DNA from: Spongilla lacustris
Lineage: Eukaryota; Porifera; Demospongiae; Spongillida; Spongillidae
DNA: 64,000 nucleotides
Reading direction: 5' to 3'
NCBI GenBank assembly: GCA_949361645.1
Contig: OX442416.1
Span: 13,439,540-13,503,539, forward strand
In this document: one piece after another, positions 12,059 to 22,785 of the stretch
Layout: the number at the start of each line of letters is the position of its first letter
Position numbering within the stretch: the first letter of the stretch is position 1
Position numbers and translations under genes: made by a program
Notes under the pieces: model-generated
Seen by the model: the letters and a program-made list of their open reading frames with translations, nothing else
The model's database searches: none
Told to the model about the DNA's origin: nothing

Positions 12059-12719
12059 TAATTTAATTCATGCCACATGTTCTCAACGGGATTAAGGTCA
12101 GGAGGCTCAGCAGGAGTTTTCATCCAGTTGACTCTGTTATCCACCATCCATTTTTTTGCATACTTAGATGTGTCATTGTCCTGTATAAAACGATGAACAT
12201 TTGGAAGGAGGTTCTGAATTGATGGCAATGAGAGCAGAGTTCAGAATGTTCACAAATAACTCCTTATTCATTATTCCATTGAATATGCAGAGAGTGGTTC
12301 TCCCGTGTAGGCTGATACCTGCCCAAATGTGCACTTTCAGAGGATGTTTAGGCCTATTAAAGTAAGGAAGATACATACAGTGTGGTTCTACAGCGGAGTA
12401 TTGAGCGAACACTGATATTGTAACCACGTGATACCAATGCCGAGGTTTCCTCGTCTCTTCACATCTGCTCTTCCACCAGCTGTTTAATTTCTGCTGCAAC
12501 TTTCAACGTTGTGCCTGATCCAACTTTTCGATGTATACATTTTGTAGCCTTGTAGCACAACAGGAATCTATTAACACTTTCATGCGTGCATGATATACCC
12601 TCTGCTAGAAGGAACTTGGCAATCGCAGGTGCCTTATATCCCTTGTAAGTGTAAAACAAGATGCGAATCATATATGTTACATGCTCGTCCAATATTGTTT
12701 CAATTACATCACGCGACAC
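12059..12719 (-). pseudogene. Tc1/mariner transposase relic
   Basis: The first frame (12719-12459) gives a paired-like helix-turn-helix region with GYKAPAIAKFLLAEGISCTH. The second (12499-12059) gives the catalytic region: HPLKVHIWAGISLHGRTTL, FNGIMNKELFVNIL, then GQDNDTSKYAKKWM with one catalytic Asp, and PPDLNPVENMWHELN with the PDLNP.E motif holding the last acidic residue. This is the standard Tc1/mariner (DDE_3) layout. The two frames overlap out of phase, so at least one frameshift exists, and residues are missing between the HTH and catalytic parts. Confidence 0.82.
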
Positions 12720-13065
12720 GAAGTTCTCTAAAGGCGAGTGAGTTCAGGAACTATCAGCGATCACTTTTCAAGGCCAAAAACTTTCATACAAGGTTGGTTT
12801 CGTTTTTTTTTTCTTATTGATTTGGTGATCCGCGTGGTTCGAGGTTATAGTTTGCCGTCCCTGTATTGAAAACAATCTTGTAATCATCTGGCCCTCCGTG
12901 AAGAAGGGGAAAAAAACACCAGCGACACAAATAAGCTCTCTATCATATTGTGGGTGTAATAGGACTGATTTGACTTCACCTCGTTATAACATAATCAAGA
13001 CAAGGTAATTTAATGACTTCTACTGTGAGCCATTTTGTGTAAAGTTAGAACACTAAACGGTAGCG
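12720..13065. other. Spacer without recognisable genes
   Basis: Contains a poly-T run near 12806. No coding signal seen. Confidence 0.35.
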
Positions 13066-13165
13066 GCAAGCAGAATCCACGTGTAGTGGTGGTGTGTATT
13101 GAGATATAAAGCATGTTAACACGGTGTAGGGTTTTTAAGATTCTGCGCCTCAATTGCGGAGTTTG
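13066..13165 (-). repeat. Inverted partial copy of the 10015-10830 element
   Basis: The reverse complement closely matches about 10079-10190: both hold AACTCCGCAATTGAGG, CTACACCGTGTTAACATGC and CCACGTGTAGT blocks. The element's terminal sequence is not seen here, so this is a fragment or shared internal repeat. Confidence 0.7.
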
Positions 13166-14631
13166 AGCTGTCATGATTTACACAGCCCTTGTGATATGCC
13201 TAGAAGAAAACACTTTGTGGGCCGGCCAAACGTCTCTTGAAGTACTGTATGGGTTTGTGGTTACCCCTAGTGTACCAAGCTTCTCTTTATAGTGTAACTT
13301 TCCCACCGTATCAAGAATCCGACAGTTCAACCATATTCGTGTACCTCATTAACGGCGATGCCTTTCCAATTATGTCACATTTATTATGTCACATGCATGT
13401 CACACATTAATATATTCATATTTGCGGTTGAATAAGTCTATACAGCAGCTAGCTACAGTCTAACTTATTATAGGAGATTAATTTTTAAAATTAAAAACGT
13501 AACCGCCCAGTTGTGAATAAAACGCACACTTGGTTTAAATGAAACGAAGATTAGAATAGTAACACTTCGCGTATTAATAAACTAGGCAGCAAAACGATGC
13601 TAAGACTGGAAGCCATACATTGTAGCGCGATCGTCGCACTATTGTAGCACGACAACAAAACGTGACTTTTTTCGTGGCATCTACTGTAAGCACACATGCC
13701 CTCACACACTTCACCACATACTTCTGCCTTCATCTCACAAGCCATACAAATTCACACCATGCATCTCCACATGGCCAGCATGCTCCAATGCACACAATGT
13801 TCTACTCACAGAACACTTTCCACATCCCCACATACCCACAAGGAAACACATCACCAACAGACATTGCAATATTTCGTAACCACTCACATTGTCCTGCTGG
13901 TTGGCCTGGGCACCACCCTCAAGTAGTACTCTGGTGCACTCCACATGTTCACCCCATGACGCCCACATCAGAGAGGTCACACCGTCCTGTAAGAGGAAAT
14001 GACATATAGTGTACCAGGAAGGTCAGATACAACCAACCCATCTCTGCCATCACTTCACACGCTCAACATACATGTAAATGTACATGCTCTAACAATAGAG
14101 CTGACCTACCACAGGTAACACACCTCCGGCATGGATGGTGGGCGTGTACCTCATTCCCATTCCACTAAATCAGCGGCAGGATTCTTTTTAAACATTATTG
14201 CAACTATACAACAAAAATGTCAGGATATTGTGAGGAGTAGAAGAAAAGAGGGAGAAGGGACCTCAGAGTAGGGCCAACATACAAGATGGTGGGCTCTATT
14301 GATGGACAACTTTTAGATGTAGATGACCACAACCCTCACACCCAGCAGTGTAACTGTCCATTATATCACAATATCTTAATCATAGGCCACCATTATGAGT
14401 GGCCCTGACCATTAATTGATTATTCAAGATCATAAAGGATGACATCAAGAAAGTTATTGGTACATGGAATGTGGGTGTATATAAGGAGCTATTTAAGTCA
14501 AAGCCTCATTGAAGCTACATGTATTATGAAGTACTGACCTGCCCAATATTATAAATTAAAGGATGACATTTTGGCTCAGTAATTGGAAATTAAATATGTT
14601 TGGGACAGCACTGGAATGGTTGTGGCATCAA

Positions 14632-14935
14632 GGCCTCTGAGCAGCAGGGGACCATCCTCTGAGCAGCAGGGGACCATCCTCTGAGCAGCAGGGGACCATC
14701 CTCTGAGCAGCAGGGGACCATCCTCTGAGCAGCAGGGGACCATCCTCTGAGCAGCAGGGGATCATCCTCTGAGCAGCAGGGGACCATCCTCTGAGCAGCA
14801 GGGGACCATCCTCTGAGCAACAGGGGACCATCCTCTAAGCAGCAAGGGACCATCCTCTAAGCAACAGGGGACCATCCTCTGAGCAGCAGGGGACCATCCT
14901 CTAAGCAGCAGGGGACCATCCTCTAAGCAACAGCA
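14632..14935. repeat. 22-bp tandem repeat in an ANK1 intron
   Basis: Unit GAGCAGCAGGGGACCATCCT plus CT, repeated about 14 times with few changes. It lies in the intron between exons 2 and 3 of ANK1. The minus-strand frames reading SEDGPLLLRGWSPAAQR are artefacts. Confidence 0.95.
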
Positions 14936-15395
14936 ATACAGAAAAGGTTTTACAATTACCACATTTGTAATGGTAGTGGTTAGCACAAGCCTTGCCAATG
15001 AACACCACCCCCCTCCCCCCTCCCAGGCCTGGCAATACACACATGCCACTTCACACCTTCACTGATATATGTAAATGTACACATGATGATCTGACAATGT
15101 GACTCCTCACCTCATCAACAGCACCATTTACATTGACACCATATTCCAGCAGCTCAATGATGTCTTTCTTTATTCCATATTTTGCTGCCTCTATAAGCTT
15201 TGCCTTCATGGATGGAACAATTTGCAACTCACCATGATTCCCACAACTGGACATATATCACCAATATACATGCAACGTAGCCTGGACATATGGATGTTAA
15301 CTAGTATACTGCTGTACTGTTTGTGAATAGTACTATTAGTGACCCATGATTGGCCTGTCCTAGGGGAACAAAATAAAAGCATTTACAAATCTATC

Positions 15396-15397
<2 letters not shown>

Positions 15398-15426
<29 letters not shown>
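15398..15426. repeat. Poly-G tract
   Basis: Uninterrupted run of about 29 G in the first intron of ANK1. Length is likely variable or error-prone in assembly. Confidence 0.9.
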
Positions 15427-15866
15427 TCGAGATATGATATAAGCTTGTCCAGGGGTGCTTTTATACTGCATATTGTCCCGGGAGGATACGTTTGCAATTA
15501 TAGTCATCTGTAGAGGTTACGGTTAAATAATGGAATAGCCCAATGAATGGCATCCTCCTACAGACATGGACACAGGCACGCACACACGCACGCACATACA
15601 CAAGACACAGACAAACGCGCGCGCACGCACGCACACACACTAGCTTTCTTAATGACAGCCACTCCTCTCGTTTCTTTCCTCTCTAACTGGTTCTAGCACA
15701 ATTGTTGATTCTATTAACGGCTTTGTAACACATACCACAGCTAAACAATTCGTAGGTATCTTTAAAAATACACGTTCGTCGTCAGGGGAGCTTGATTCAG
15801 TCTCGGATAGATGAAATATCCATAGCCTACCTCGCGATCGCGATCCACACTGCTGCCCGACGCCAT

Positions 15867-15905
15867 GATCACTTGGAGCATGCGCGCGCAGTTATAATGC
15901 CACAC
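15867..15905 (-). promoter_or_regulatory. Candidate core promoter/5' leader of ANK1
   Basis: Immediately upstream of the MASGS start, the minus strand reads GGCATTATAACTGCGCGCGC then ATGCTCC. The same block precedes ANK2 (44640-44680), although intronic sequence between the copies has diverged. The TATA-like ATTATAA lies about 30 nt before the ATG. The first ATG in this block (in CATGCTCC) is not used in the model. Function is inferred from conservation only. Confidence 0.35.
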
Positions 15906-16518
15906 CCTATAACGATCACTCACAATACCATATAGCTAATCAACACTAGTTGATACCTCTCCACGTTACAGCGTGAAGGACTGAGATGCATGATGCCATC
16001 CTTAAAGTGTAATTTGTTTCAGAGCTCAGGTTTTGCTGCTGTGCATGTGGGTCTGGGGACGAAACTAAACACCCACGCATTTTGTTATTTTGTTTCTGTG
16101 TGTGTGAATGGTTGAGGAAGCACGTCATGTACATGTACATGAACATGTAAATGGTGGAGGTAGCATGGTAATCTCATGTGTACAGTGTACAGTTTAGCCT
16201 GCGGATCGATGGAGTACATGTGCATGTATGATTTAGGGCAGATACAAGTATTTCCAATCACTATATAAAGCAGTTACTGTACATGTACATGTGTAGGTTG
16301 GCATCTCATTAATTTTCTGTACCCAGTACTCGTTCTTCATTTGTATGTATTTACAGCACATGCTTGGAGCAGTACTGTAAATTATCTGCTTGATGGTGAT
16401 GTATATGCGACATTTTTCTGAGTGCGCTCTAAACATGCTCACAGGATCAGATAGTCTGCTCATCATGTCAGCCAGTTGTTGAACTGTGCACCAGTTTTGT
16501 TGGTGACCTCAACCAGAC

Positions 16519-18380
16519 CACTCCCTACCTCCCACTCTCCGGTCCCTCCCTCCCTTCCCCTCCCCCTCCGTCACCCCCTCCCTCGCTCATTCACTCACTC
16601 ACTCCTTCCTACCTTCCCTCTCTACTTCCCTCCCCATCCCTCCCTCCTTCTCTCTCCCACTAACTCCCTCCCAACCTTTCCCCCTCCCACCCTCTCCTCC
16701 TCCCTCCCTCTCCCCCTCCCTCCCTCTCCCCCTCCCTCCCTCCCCTTCTCCCCCTCCCTCCCTCTCCCTCCTCCCTCTCCCCCTCCCTCCCTTTTCCCCT
16801 CCCTCTCCCCCTCCCTCCCTCTCCCCCTCCCACTCCTCCTCCCCCTCCACTCCCTCCCTCTCCCCCTCCACTCCCTCCCTCTCCCCCTCCCTCCCTCTCC
16901 CCCTCCCTCCCTCTCCCCCTCCCTCCCTCTCCCCCTCCCACTCCCTCCCTCTCCCCCTCCCTCCCTCCCTCTCCCCCTCCCTCCCTCCCTCCCTCTTCCC
17001 CTCCCACTCCCTCCCTCTCCCCCTCCCTCCCTCTCCCCCTCCCTCCCTCTCCCCCTCCCTCCCTCTCCCCCTCCCTCCCTCTCCCCCTCCCTCCCTCTCC
17101 CCCTCCCTCCCTCTCCCCCTCCCTCCCTCTCCCCCTCCCTCCCTCTCCCCCTCCCTCCCTCTCCCCCTCCCTCCCTCTCCCCCTCCCTCCCTCTCCCCTC
17201 CCTCCCTCTCCCCCTCCCTCCCTCTCCCCCTCCCTCCCTCTCCCCCCTCCCTCTCCCCCTCCCTCCCTCTCCCCTCCCTCCCTCTCCCCTCCTTCCCTCT
17301 CGCCCTCCCTCCCTCTCCACCTCCCTCCCTCTCCACCTCCCTCCCTCTCCCCCTCTCTCCCTCTTCCCCTCCCTCCCTCTCCCCTCCCTCCCTCTCCCCC
17401 CTCCCTCTCCCCTCTCCCTCCCCCTACCTCCCTCTCCTATCCCCTCCCTCCTTCTCCCCCTCCCTCCCTCCCACCCTCCCTCCCACCTCCCTCCCTCCGA
17501 CCCTCCCTCCCCTCCCTCCCTCCCTCCCTCCCTCCCTCCCTCCCTCCCTCCCTCCCTCCCTCCCCCTCCCTCCCTCCCCCTCCTTCCCCCACCTCCCCCT
17601 CCCTCTCCTTACCTCTCCACCTTCCTCTCACACTCCCTTCTCCCTCTCTCTCTCCCTCCCACCCTCTCTCCCTCCCTCCCTCTCTCTTCCAAGCAATCCC
17701 CCTCTCGCTCCCTCCTTTCCCCCTCCCTCCTTTCCCCCTCCCTCCTTTCCCCCTCCCTCCTTTCCCCCTCCCTCCTTTCCCCCTCCCTCCTCTCTCCCTC
17801 CCTCCTCTGCCCTCCCTCCTCTCCCCCTCCCTCCTCTCCCCCTCCCTCCTCTCCCCCTCCCTCCTCTCCCCCTCCCTCCTCTCCCCCTCCCTCCTCTCCC
17901 CCTCCCTCCTCTCCCCCTCCCTCCTCTCCCCCTCCCTCCTCTCCCCCTCCCTCCTCTCCCCCTCCCTCCCTCCTCTCCCTCTCCCTCCTTCCCCCCTCCC
18001 TCCTCTCCCCCTCCCTCATCTCCCCCTCCCGCCTCTCTCCCTCCCTCCCTCCTTCCCTTCCTCCCTCCCCCTCCCCCCTCCCTCCCCCTCCTCTCCCTCC
18101 GTCTCTCACTCCCTCCCTCCGTCTCTCACTCCCTCCCTCCCTCCATCCCTTACTCCCTCCGCCCTTCCTCCCTCCCCTACCTCCCCCTCCCCCTCCCTCC
18201 ATCCCTTACTCCCTCCGCCCTTCCTCCCTCCCCTACCTCCCTCTCCCCCTCCCTCACTCACTCACTCACTCAATCATTCCCTAGCTTCCTCCCTCCCTTC
18301 CCTCCCTCCCTCCCACCCTCCCTCCCTCCCTCCCCCCTCCTTCCCTCCTCCCTACCTCCATCCCTCCCTCCCTCCCTCCT
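16519..18380 (+). repeat. Pyrimidine-rich (CCCT)n low-complexity tract
   Basis: About 1.86 kb of almost pure C/T on the plus strand: CCCTCCCTCTCCC, CCCTCCTCTCC and CCCTCCTTTCC sub-repeats. It occupies the position of the intron after ZIP exon 4 and abuts exon 4 directly. The equivalent ZIP-B intron holds a shorter tract (53320-53710). The long proline/serine/leucine frame across it is an artefact. Confidence 0.97.
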
Positions 18381-18616
18381 CTATTTATTTCTTTTTTTGT
18401 ACCTTATTTTCCACTTCCTCACACACACACACACAGCCACACACACAGCCACAGTCTCCTACAAGGCTTATGGCTATGGTCTGGTCATGCTGGTGGTGGT
18501 CTTGGTGCTGACCACGTTGATGTCCTTTGTACTGGCAAAGCTAGGTCAGCTCCTCAAGTGGAGGTCCAGTGGGGGAGGAGGTGGGGGTGACCTGTCCTAC
18601 AAGCTCCTGAACCTTG

Positions 18617-18685
18617 TGTATAATGTATTGTATTGTCACGTGCGGTGCGCGTGATAACAATGAGTCAAGACCTAATAATCTTACA
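18617..18685 (+). repeat. TRIM 5' LTR (69 bp)
   Basis: TG...CA-bounded repeat containing TCACGTGCGGTGCGCGTG. It matches the 3' LTR except near the end (CTTACA versus CCTACA), so the insertion looks young. Confidence 0.9.
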
Positions 18686-18703
18686 TGGTGGCAGCGGTGT
18701 AGC
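18686..18703 (+). promoter_or_regulatory. TRIM primer-binding site
   Basis: TGGTGGCAGCGGTGTAGC follows the 5' LTR with no gap. TGG complements the CCA end of a tRNA. The rest suggests a specific tRNA primer that I cannot identify by eye. Confidence 0.65.
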
Positions 18704-19668
18704 GTGTGGCGGGTCCTTCAACCTCGAAAGAGGAGGAAAGGAGAAGGAGGAGGTGAAGGTACCTACCACCGCCACCCTGACCAAGCCATTGCTACCGGGA
18801 TTGCCATCGGGAAGGAGTCGTGGACATAGTCCGACGTCGAAACAGGCACGGTCACGCGGGTGGCCAATAGTGCCTGCCGCCGGGGAGGACAGAGCGTGCC
18901 TACTGCCGAGGAGGACAGAACGCCTGCCGCCGGGGAGGACAGAGCGTGCCTACTGCCGAGGAGGACAGAACGCCTGCCGCCGGGGAGGACAGAGTGCCTG
19001 CTGCCGCGGAGAAGTGAGTGTGCCTGTCGCCGGGCAGGACAGCTAATGTGTGCCTGCCGCCGGGAAGGACAGAGAGCGCCTGCCGCTGGTGAGGACAAAG
19101 AGTACCTGCCGCCGGGGTGGACTGAATGTACCTGCCGCCGGAGAGGGCTGAACGTGCCTGCCGCAAGGGAGGGCAGCTAGTGCGTGCCTACCACTGGATA
19201 AAGTTCCGGGGTGGAGAGAAGAGGCTCTGCCACCAAGGGAGAGAAGGGTGATATGCTTCCGCGAAGGAGAGGTATGTAGCCATGTGTGTCGAGACAAGGG
19301 CCATGGGCCAGGAGACTGAGTTGAGGCGAGCGGCCAGAGCCAGTGGGGCCAGAGCCGTAGCCGAGGGCGAGTGCCGACGCTGGGATGTTACGTACGGTGA
19401 TACGCTGAACCCCAAGCTGAGGGCGAGAGCCAGTAAGAGACAGCATGGAGGCAGAGGCAAGATGGCCTGAGCCAAGAGAGAGGCAAGATGGCCTGAGCCA
19501 AGAGAGAGGCAAGATGGAACCGGGAGAGTGCAAGAGAGGCTGCAAGAATAAGCGTGTGCCTGAGAGAATATGTGCGGGAAAGCAGGCGGGCAAAGTAGAG
19601 ACAGAACCGAGGGAGTGTATGGAGTGAAGACGGAGGAAAGGAAAGAACGAATATTTGACTTCGGGGGA

Positions 19669-19721
19669 AGGGAGATGTGGTGTAATGTATTGTCACGTGC
19701 GGTGCGCGTGGGAAAGGGAGA
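19669..19721 (+). promoter_or_regulatory. TRIM polypurine tract, duplicated with part of an LTR
   Basis: GGGAAAGGGAGA (19710-19721) abuts the 3' LTR. A second tract GGGGGAAGGGAGA lies about 40 bp upstream, followed by TGTAATGTATTGTCACGTGC (a shortened LTR start). The PPT-LTR junction is thus partly duplicated in tandem. Confidence 0.65.
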
Positions 19722-19790
19722 TGTATAATGTATTGTATTGTCACGTGCGGTGCGCGTGATAACAATGAGTCAAGACCTAATAATCCTACA
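19722..19790 (+). repeat. TRIM 3' LTR (69 bp)
   Basis: Direct repeat of 18617-18685, ending CCTACA immediately before the CCTTG target duplicate. Confidence 0.9.
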
Positions 19791-19857
19791 CCTTGGCCTC
19801 ACTGCTCTTGGAGCCTTCGCATTGATGGACAATGTCGTGTTGCACATCATGCCTGAG

Positions 19858-20891
19858 GTGGGTCTGGGCACCCTCATCAACTGCACCCTGGTGTAGTTGC
19901 ATGTGTGCAGTATCGTGATATCAGGACTATTTAAAGATACATACATGTATGTGTGTAGTATTAGGGTAGCTTTTCCTGTCCTTTTGACGAAGTGCAAACC
20001 TGAATTACATGTACATGTACCTGACAGTCAAATACTACGTGTAAGTCTATTGGTACAGTGGAAATGCTGACTCCCTGAGATACAAACAATGTATGGACAC
20101 CTCAATAATGAACACGACACTTTCTCTAAGTCCCAAACAACCTTAGGATGAAAATGCACTAATCCTGAATTGTGAACACCTCGATATTCCGTAATCCAGA
20201 CACTATGCATGTAGTGCGCTATCTAATATTACACAATGCAAAAATAACCCCCAAAAGCAGACATGCAATGGTGGTATAATTCCAGTTCACACACATATGT
20301 ACAATGTCATTACATACAGAGTGCACTTTGAGAATGATAAGTCGATTAATGGAAATGGTTGTGGCCTGGGATTACTGTTAATACTTTTGAAAGAGCATTT
20401 TGATGTTTGGTTTTGTAAAAGCATGGCCATCAAGTCTAAGGAAATGATTTGCCTCTTGCAAAGTAAATGAAAGTTACATGTATAAAAGTAGCATAGAAGA
20501 GCAAAGGTGTTGGCATATGCAAGCTAGCAGAAAAGTTTGGCTGCAGATATGTATCGTACAAAATACAGTCTATGCATACATATATGAACACTTTTCGGTT
20601 ACACTTGCCAAAGTTGCCATAGACACCTCAACAATCAGGTGGGTTCCAATGGAGACCACATTAGAGAGGTTCCACTTTACTTAATAAAAAGGAGTACATG
20701 TAGTATGTTGGGATGTGTTACATGTAGGTGATGTGTTTATGTGTACATGTATAATGAGAATTACATGCTTGCATGTAAATGTGTGTAAGTGTGTGTGTGT
20801 ACATGAATATGTACATGTATAATGTGTGAAAACATGTGTGTGTTATATATGTATATATTGTACATGTATGTGATCTTTCTCTCATTTCTCT
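19858..20891. other. ZIP-A intron between exons 5 and 6
   Basis: Non-coding, with many ACATGTAC motifs. Short frames here show no family resemblance. Confidence 0.5.
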
Positions 20892-20916
20892 CCCCCCCCC
20901 CCCCCCCCCCCCCCCC
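20892..20916 (+). repeat. Poly-C tract before the ZIP-A exon 6 acceptor
   Basis: Uninterrupted C run ending directly in the acceptor AG at 20917-20918. ZIP-B has an equivalent, interrupted tract at 54761-54786. It may serve as the polypyrimidine tract. Confidence 0.85.
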
Positions 20917-21024
20917 AGATGTTGGACGTTAGTGCCAGCAGCAGTATGGGCAAGGGATGTGTGATGCTTGTGGGGCTGTACATGTATGCCTTCTACCTGC
21001 TGGAGTTTGTGCTCCACTCCTTAG

Positions 21025-22785
21025 AGGAATATATGGGGGAGGGGGGGTGATATGTGTATTGGATGCGGATGTACTATACTTTGATGTACATGTTCATGTA
21101 CTTTTACATGTACATGTGAACACAATGTATCGTTTGTTTTTAGCAATGCATACATGTACAAGTACTTGAAGTAACATACATGTACATGTACATGCATATA
21201 AAAGCCGTTTTCGTCTTGGTACAATGGTTGTACCTCTGCATGGGAACCCTTTCCTAATTACATCATATGTACATGTAATATGTTCTAATCTACAAGTGCA
21301 GACAGTTACATGTACCTAACGTTCTTGTTGGGTATAAGTGTACCTAGCACACACTACACGTGTATTTAAATGTAGGTTTACCTAATGTTTCATCGGTAGT
21401 AATTAAACCTAACACATGTTTTTTTTTTAAACATACACGTATAAGATAAAAAGAAATTAAAACTGTACATGTAGCTCCAAAAATGCATGCCCATAATCTC
21501 AACTATGTAAATATGTTATTACCTCTAAAATATAGTTATTTTATGTTTGTGATTCGTTCCAAGTTCATTCCATGTCTATTAATAACTGGTAGTGCACCAT
21601 CTGATGATCTAAAATGCTACCTACTCTCACTACCTCCTAGATTTAAATGGTTATATACATGTGTGTATGCATTCGTATGTGTGCTTGTTGAAGGCAACAG
21701 GCAAGCACGCCCTCTACATGCGTAGTACATATTTTATATTTAGTTTTAGGTTCCTCCATATATATATCCTCCTACATGTATGGCTCAATCCCCACCACAA
21801 GTCAGCCACATCTTGCCACCTCTTCCTACACCCCTTCTTTTTTATTTAAAATGAAATACATGTGAAGCACCCTTAAAGGGTGAAGGGCCACAGCACTCAC
21901 TGTCCTGCTTGTACACATGTATGTTTGACCAATCATTATTTTTTAAAGGTTCCGATGGCATTAATGCATAGCCATAGACATTGTGTCATTTACATGTACA
22001 TGTATGTAACTCAACTTGGTCCTGCGAATGGATATTTACAGCTTATATTTGTACATGTAGTGTACAAATGCAAACCCTTTTAAAGTCGTGTGTGCAGTTA
22101 ATGGTTGGGGAGGTTCTTCTTTGTTGTGATCACATTGAAGCGATCAGCGACCAGTGATAGAGATAGAGCCCTTGCTGGAGGGACAGGGGAAGAGGAAAAG
22201 CGTATACCTTCCTAATATGGTGTACTGAGTAGTGAAAACTATAGCTCTGTACAGTACTAGTACATAAGGTGATTGAGAACGGATGGATTGTAAAAGACTT
22301 GAGATGTTCAGTTTGTGTAATTTCAAAGATTGGGATAGCATTGTGCAATGTGTTGTACATGTACATGGTACAATGTAATTCTTAAAACACTTTTAGTTTA
22401 GTTGCAACATTACATCATTTTGTTCTCTGTGTCCCATTAGAGTACTCTCTGTGAATGCATCGTTGACTTGTAAATTTCTTGGTACATGTACGTGTTGATT
22501 CACCAAGGTGATTTTATTCAACTCTCACTTGTGGTTTGTCCAATGTACATACAATGTACATGTACATGTGTAGTGCATACATGTAGTGTATGTGTTATTG
22601 TTACAGAATATGCAAATGTACACGTATTTACATGTACATTGCCTAAAACAGCAGCATGAGTGCAATTGATGAACAAGACATGCATCACATATATGGACAC
22701 TGTGTACAAGCATGTACATTAGTGGGTTACCAAGTTGCCAATATTTATTGTCTGGTGTGTGTCCCCCATGTGGTGTACGTAACAG
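21025..22785. other. ZIP-A intronic sequence; exon 7 absent
   Basis: No sequence matching the His/Asp/Gly-rich exon 7 of ZIP-B was found. ACATGTA motifs are dense. The block just upstream of exon 8 (for example CTGGTGTGTGT, TGTGGTGTACGTAACAGG) matches ZIP-B. Confidence 0.5.

Larger units (their letters stand above)
13888..15866 (-). pseudogene. ANK1: 5' fragment of an ankyrin-Roc-COR-type gene
   Basis: Three minus-strand exons match the first three exons of ANK2. Exon 1 (15866-15831) encodes MASGSSVDRDRE. Exon 2 (15203-15111) encodes AKLIEAAKYGIKKDIIELLE and the following YGVNVNGAVDE. Exon 3 (13986-13888, 99 bp) encodes one 33-residue ankyrin repeat starting DGVTSLMWASWGEHVECTR. All are phase 0 with AG acceptors and GTAGGC, GTGAGG and GTGAGT donors. 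Where ANK2 has DGWTSLM, this copy has DGVTSLM. No P-loop, Roc, COR or Death exons occur further left, where transposon sequence begins. It is therefore a truncated duplicate, though the exons are open and could be transcribed. Confidence 0.78.
18617..19790 (+). mobile_element. TRIM (miniature LTR retrotransposon) in ZIP-A exon 5
   Basis: Element of 1174 bp with two 69-bp direct terminal repeats. Both begin TGTATAATGTATTG and end in CTTACA or CCTACA, the TG...CA ends of LTRs. It is flanked by a perfect 5-bp duplication CCTTG (18612-18616 and 19791-19795). Removing it restores the exon 5 frame exactly as in ZIP-B. A primer-binding-like TGGTGGCAGCGG follows the 5' repeat and a purine tract precedes the 3' repeat. 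The interior has GC-rich imperfect repeats and no gag or pol motifs, so it must have moved with proteins from elsewhere. Confidence 0.92.

Noticed and set aside
13662..14009. His/Thr-rich plus-strand ORF
   Set aside because: Antisense to the ANK1 ankyrin exon and its CA-rich intron; the minus-strand exon has good splice sites and a known domain.
16476..18284. 602-codon proline/serine/leucine-rich ORF and antisense glycine/arginine-rich ORFs
   Set aside because: Low-complexity CCCT sequence in a ZIP pseudogene intron.
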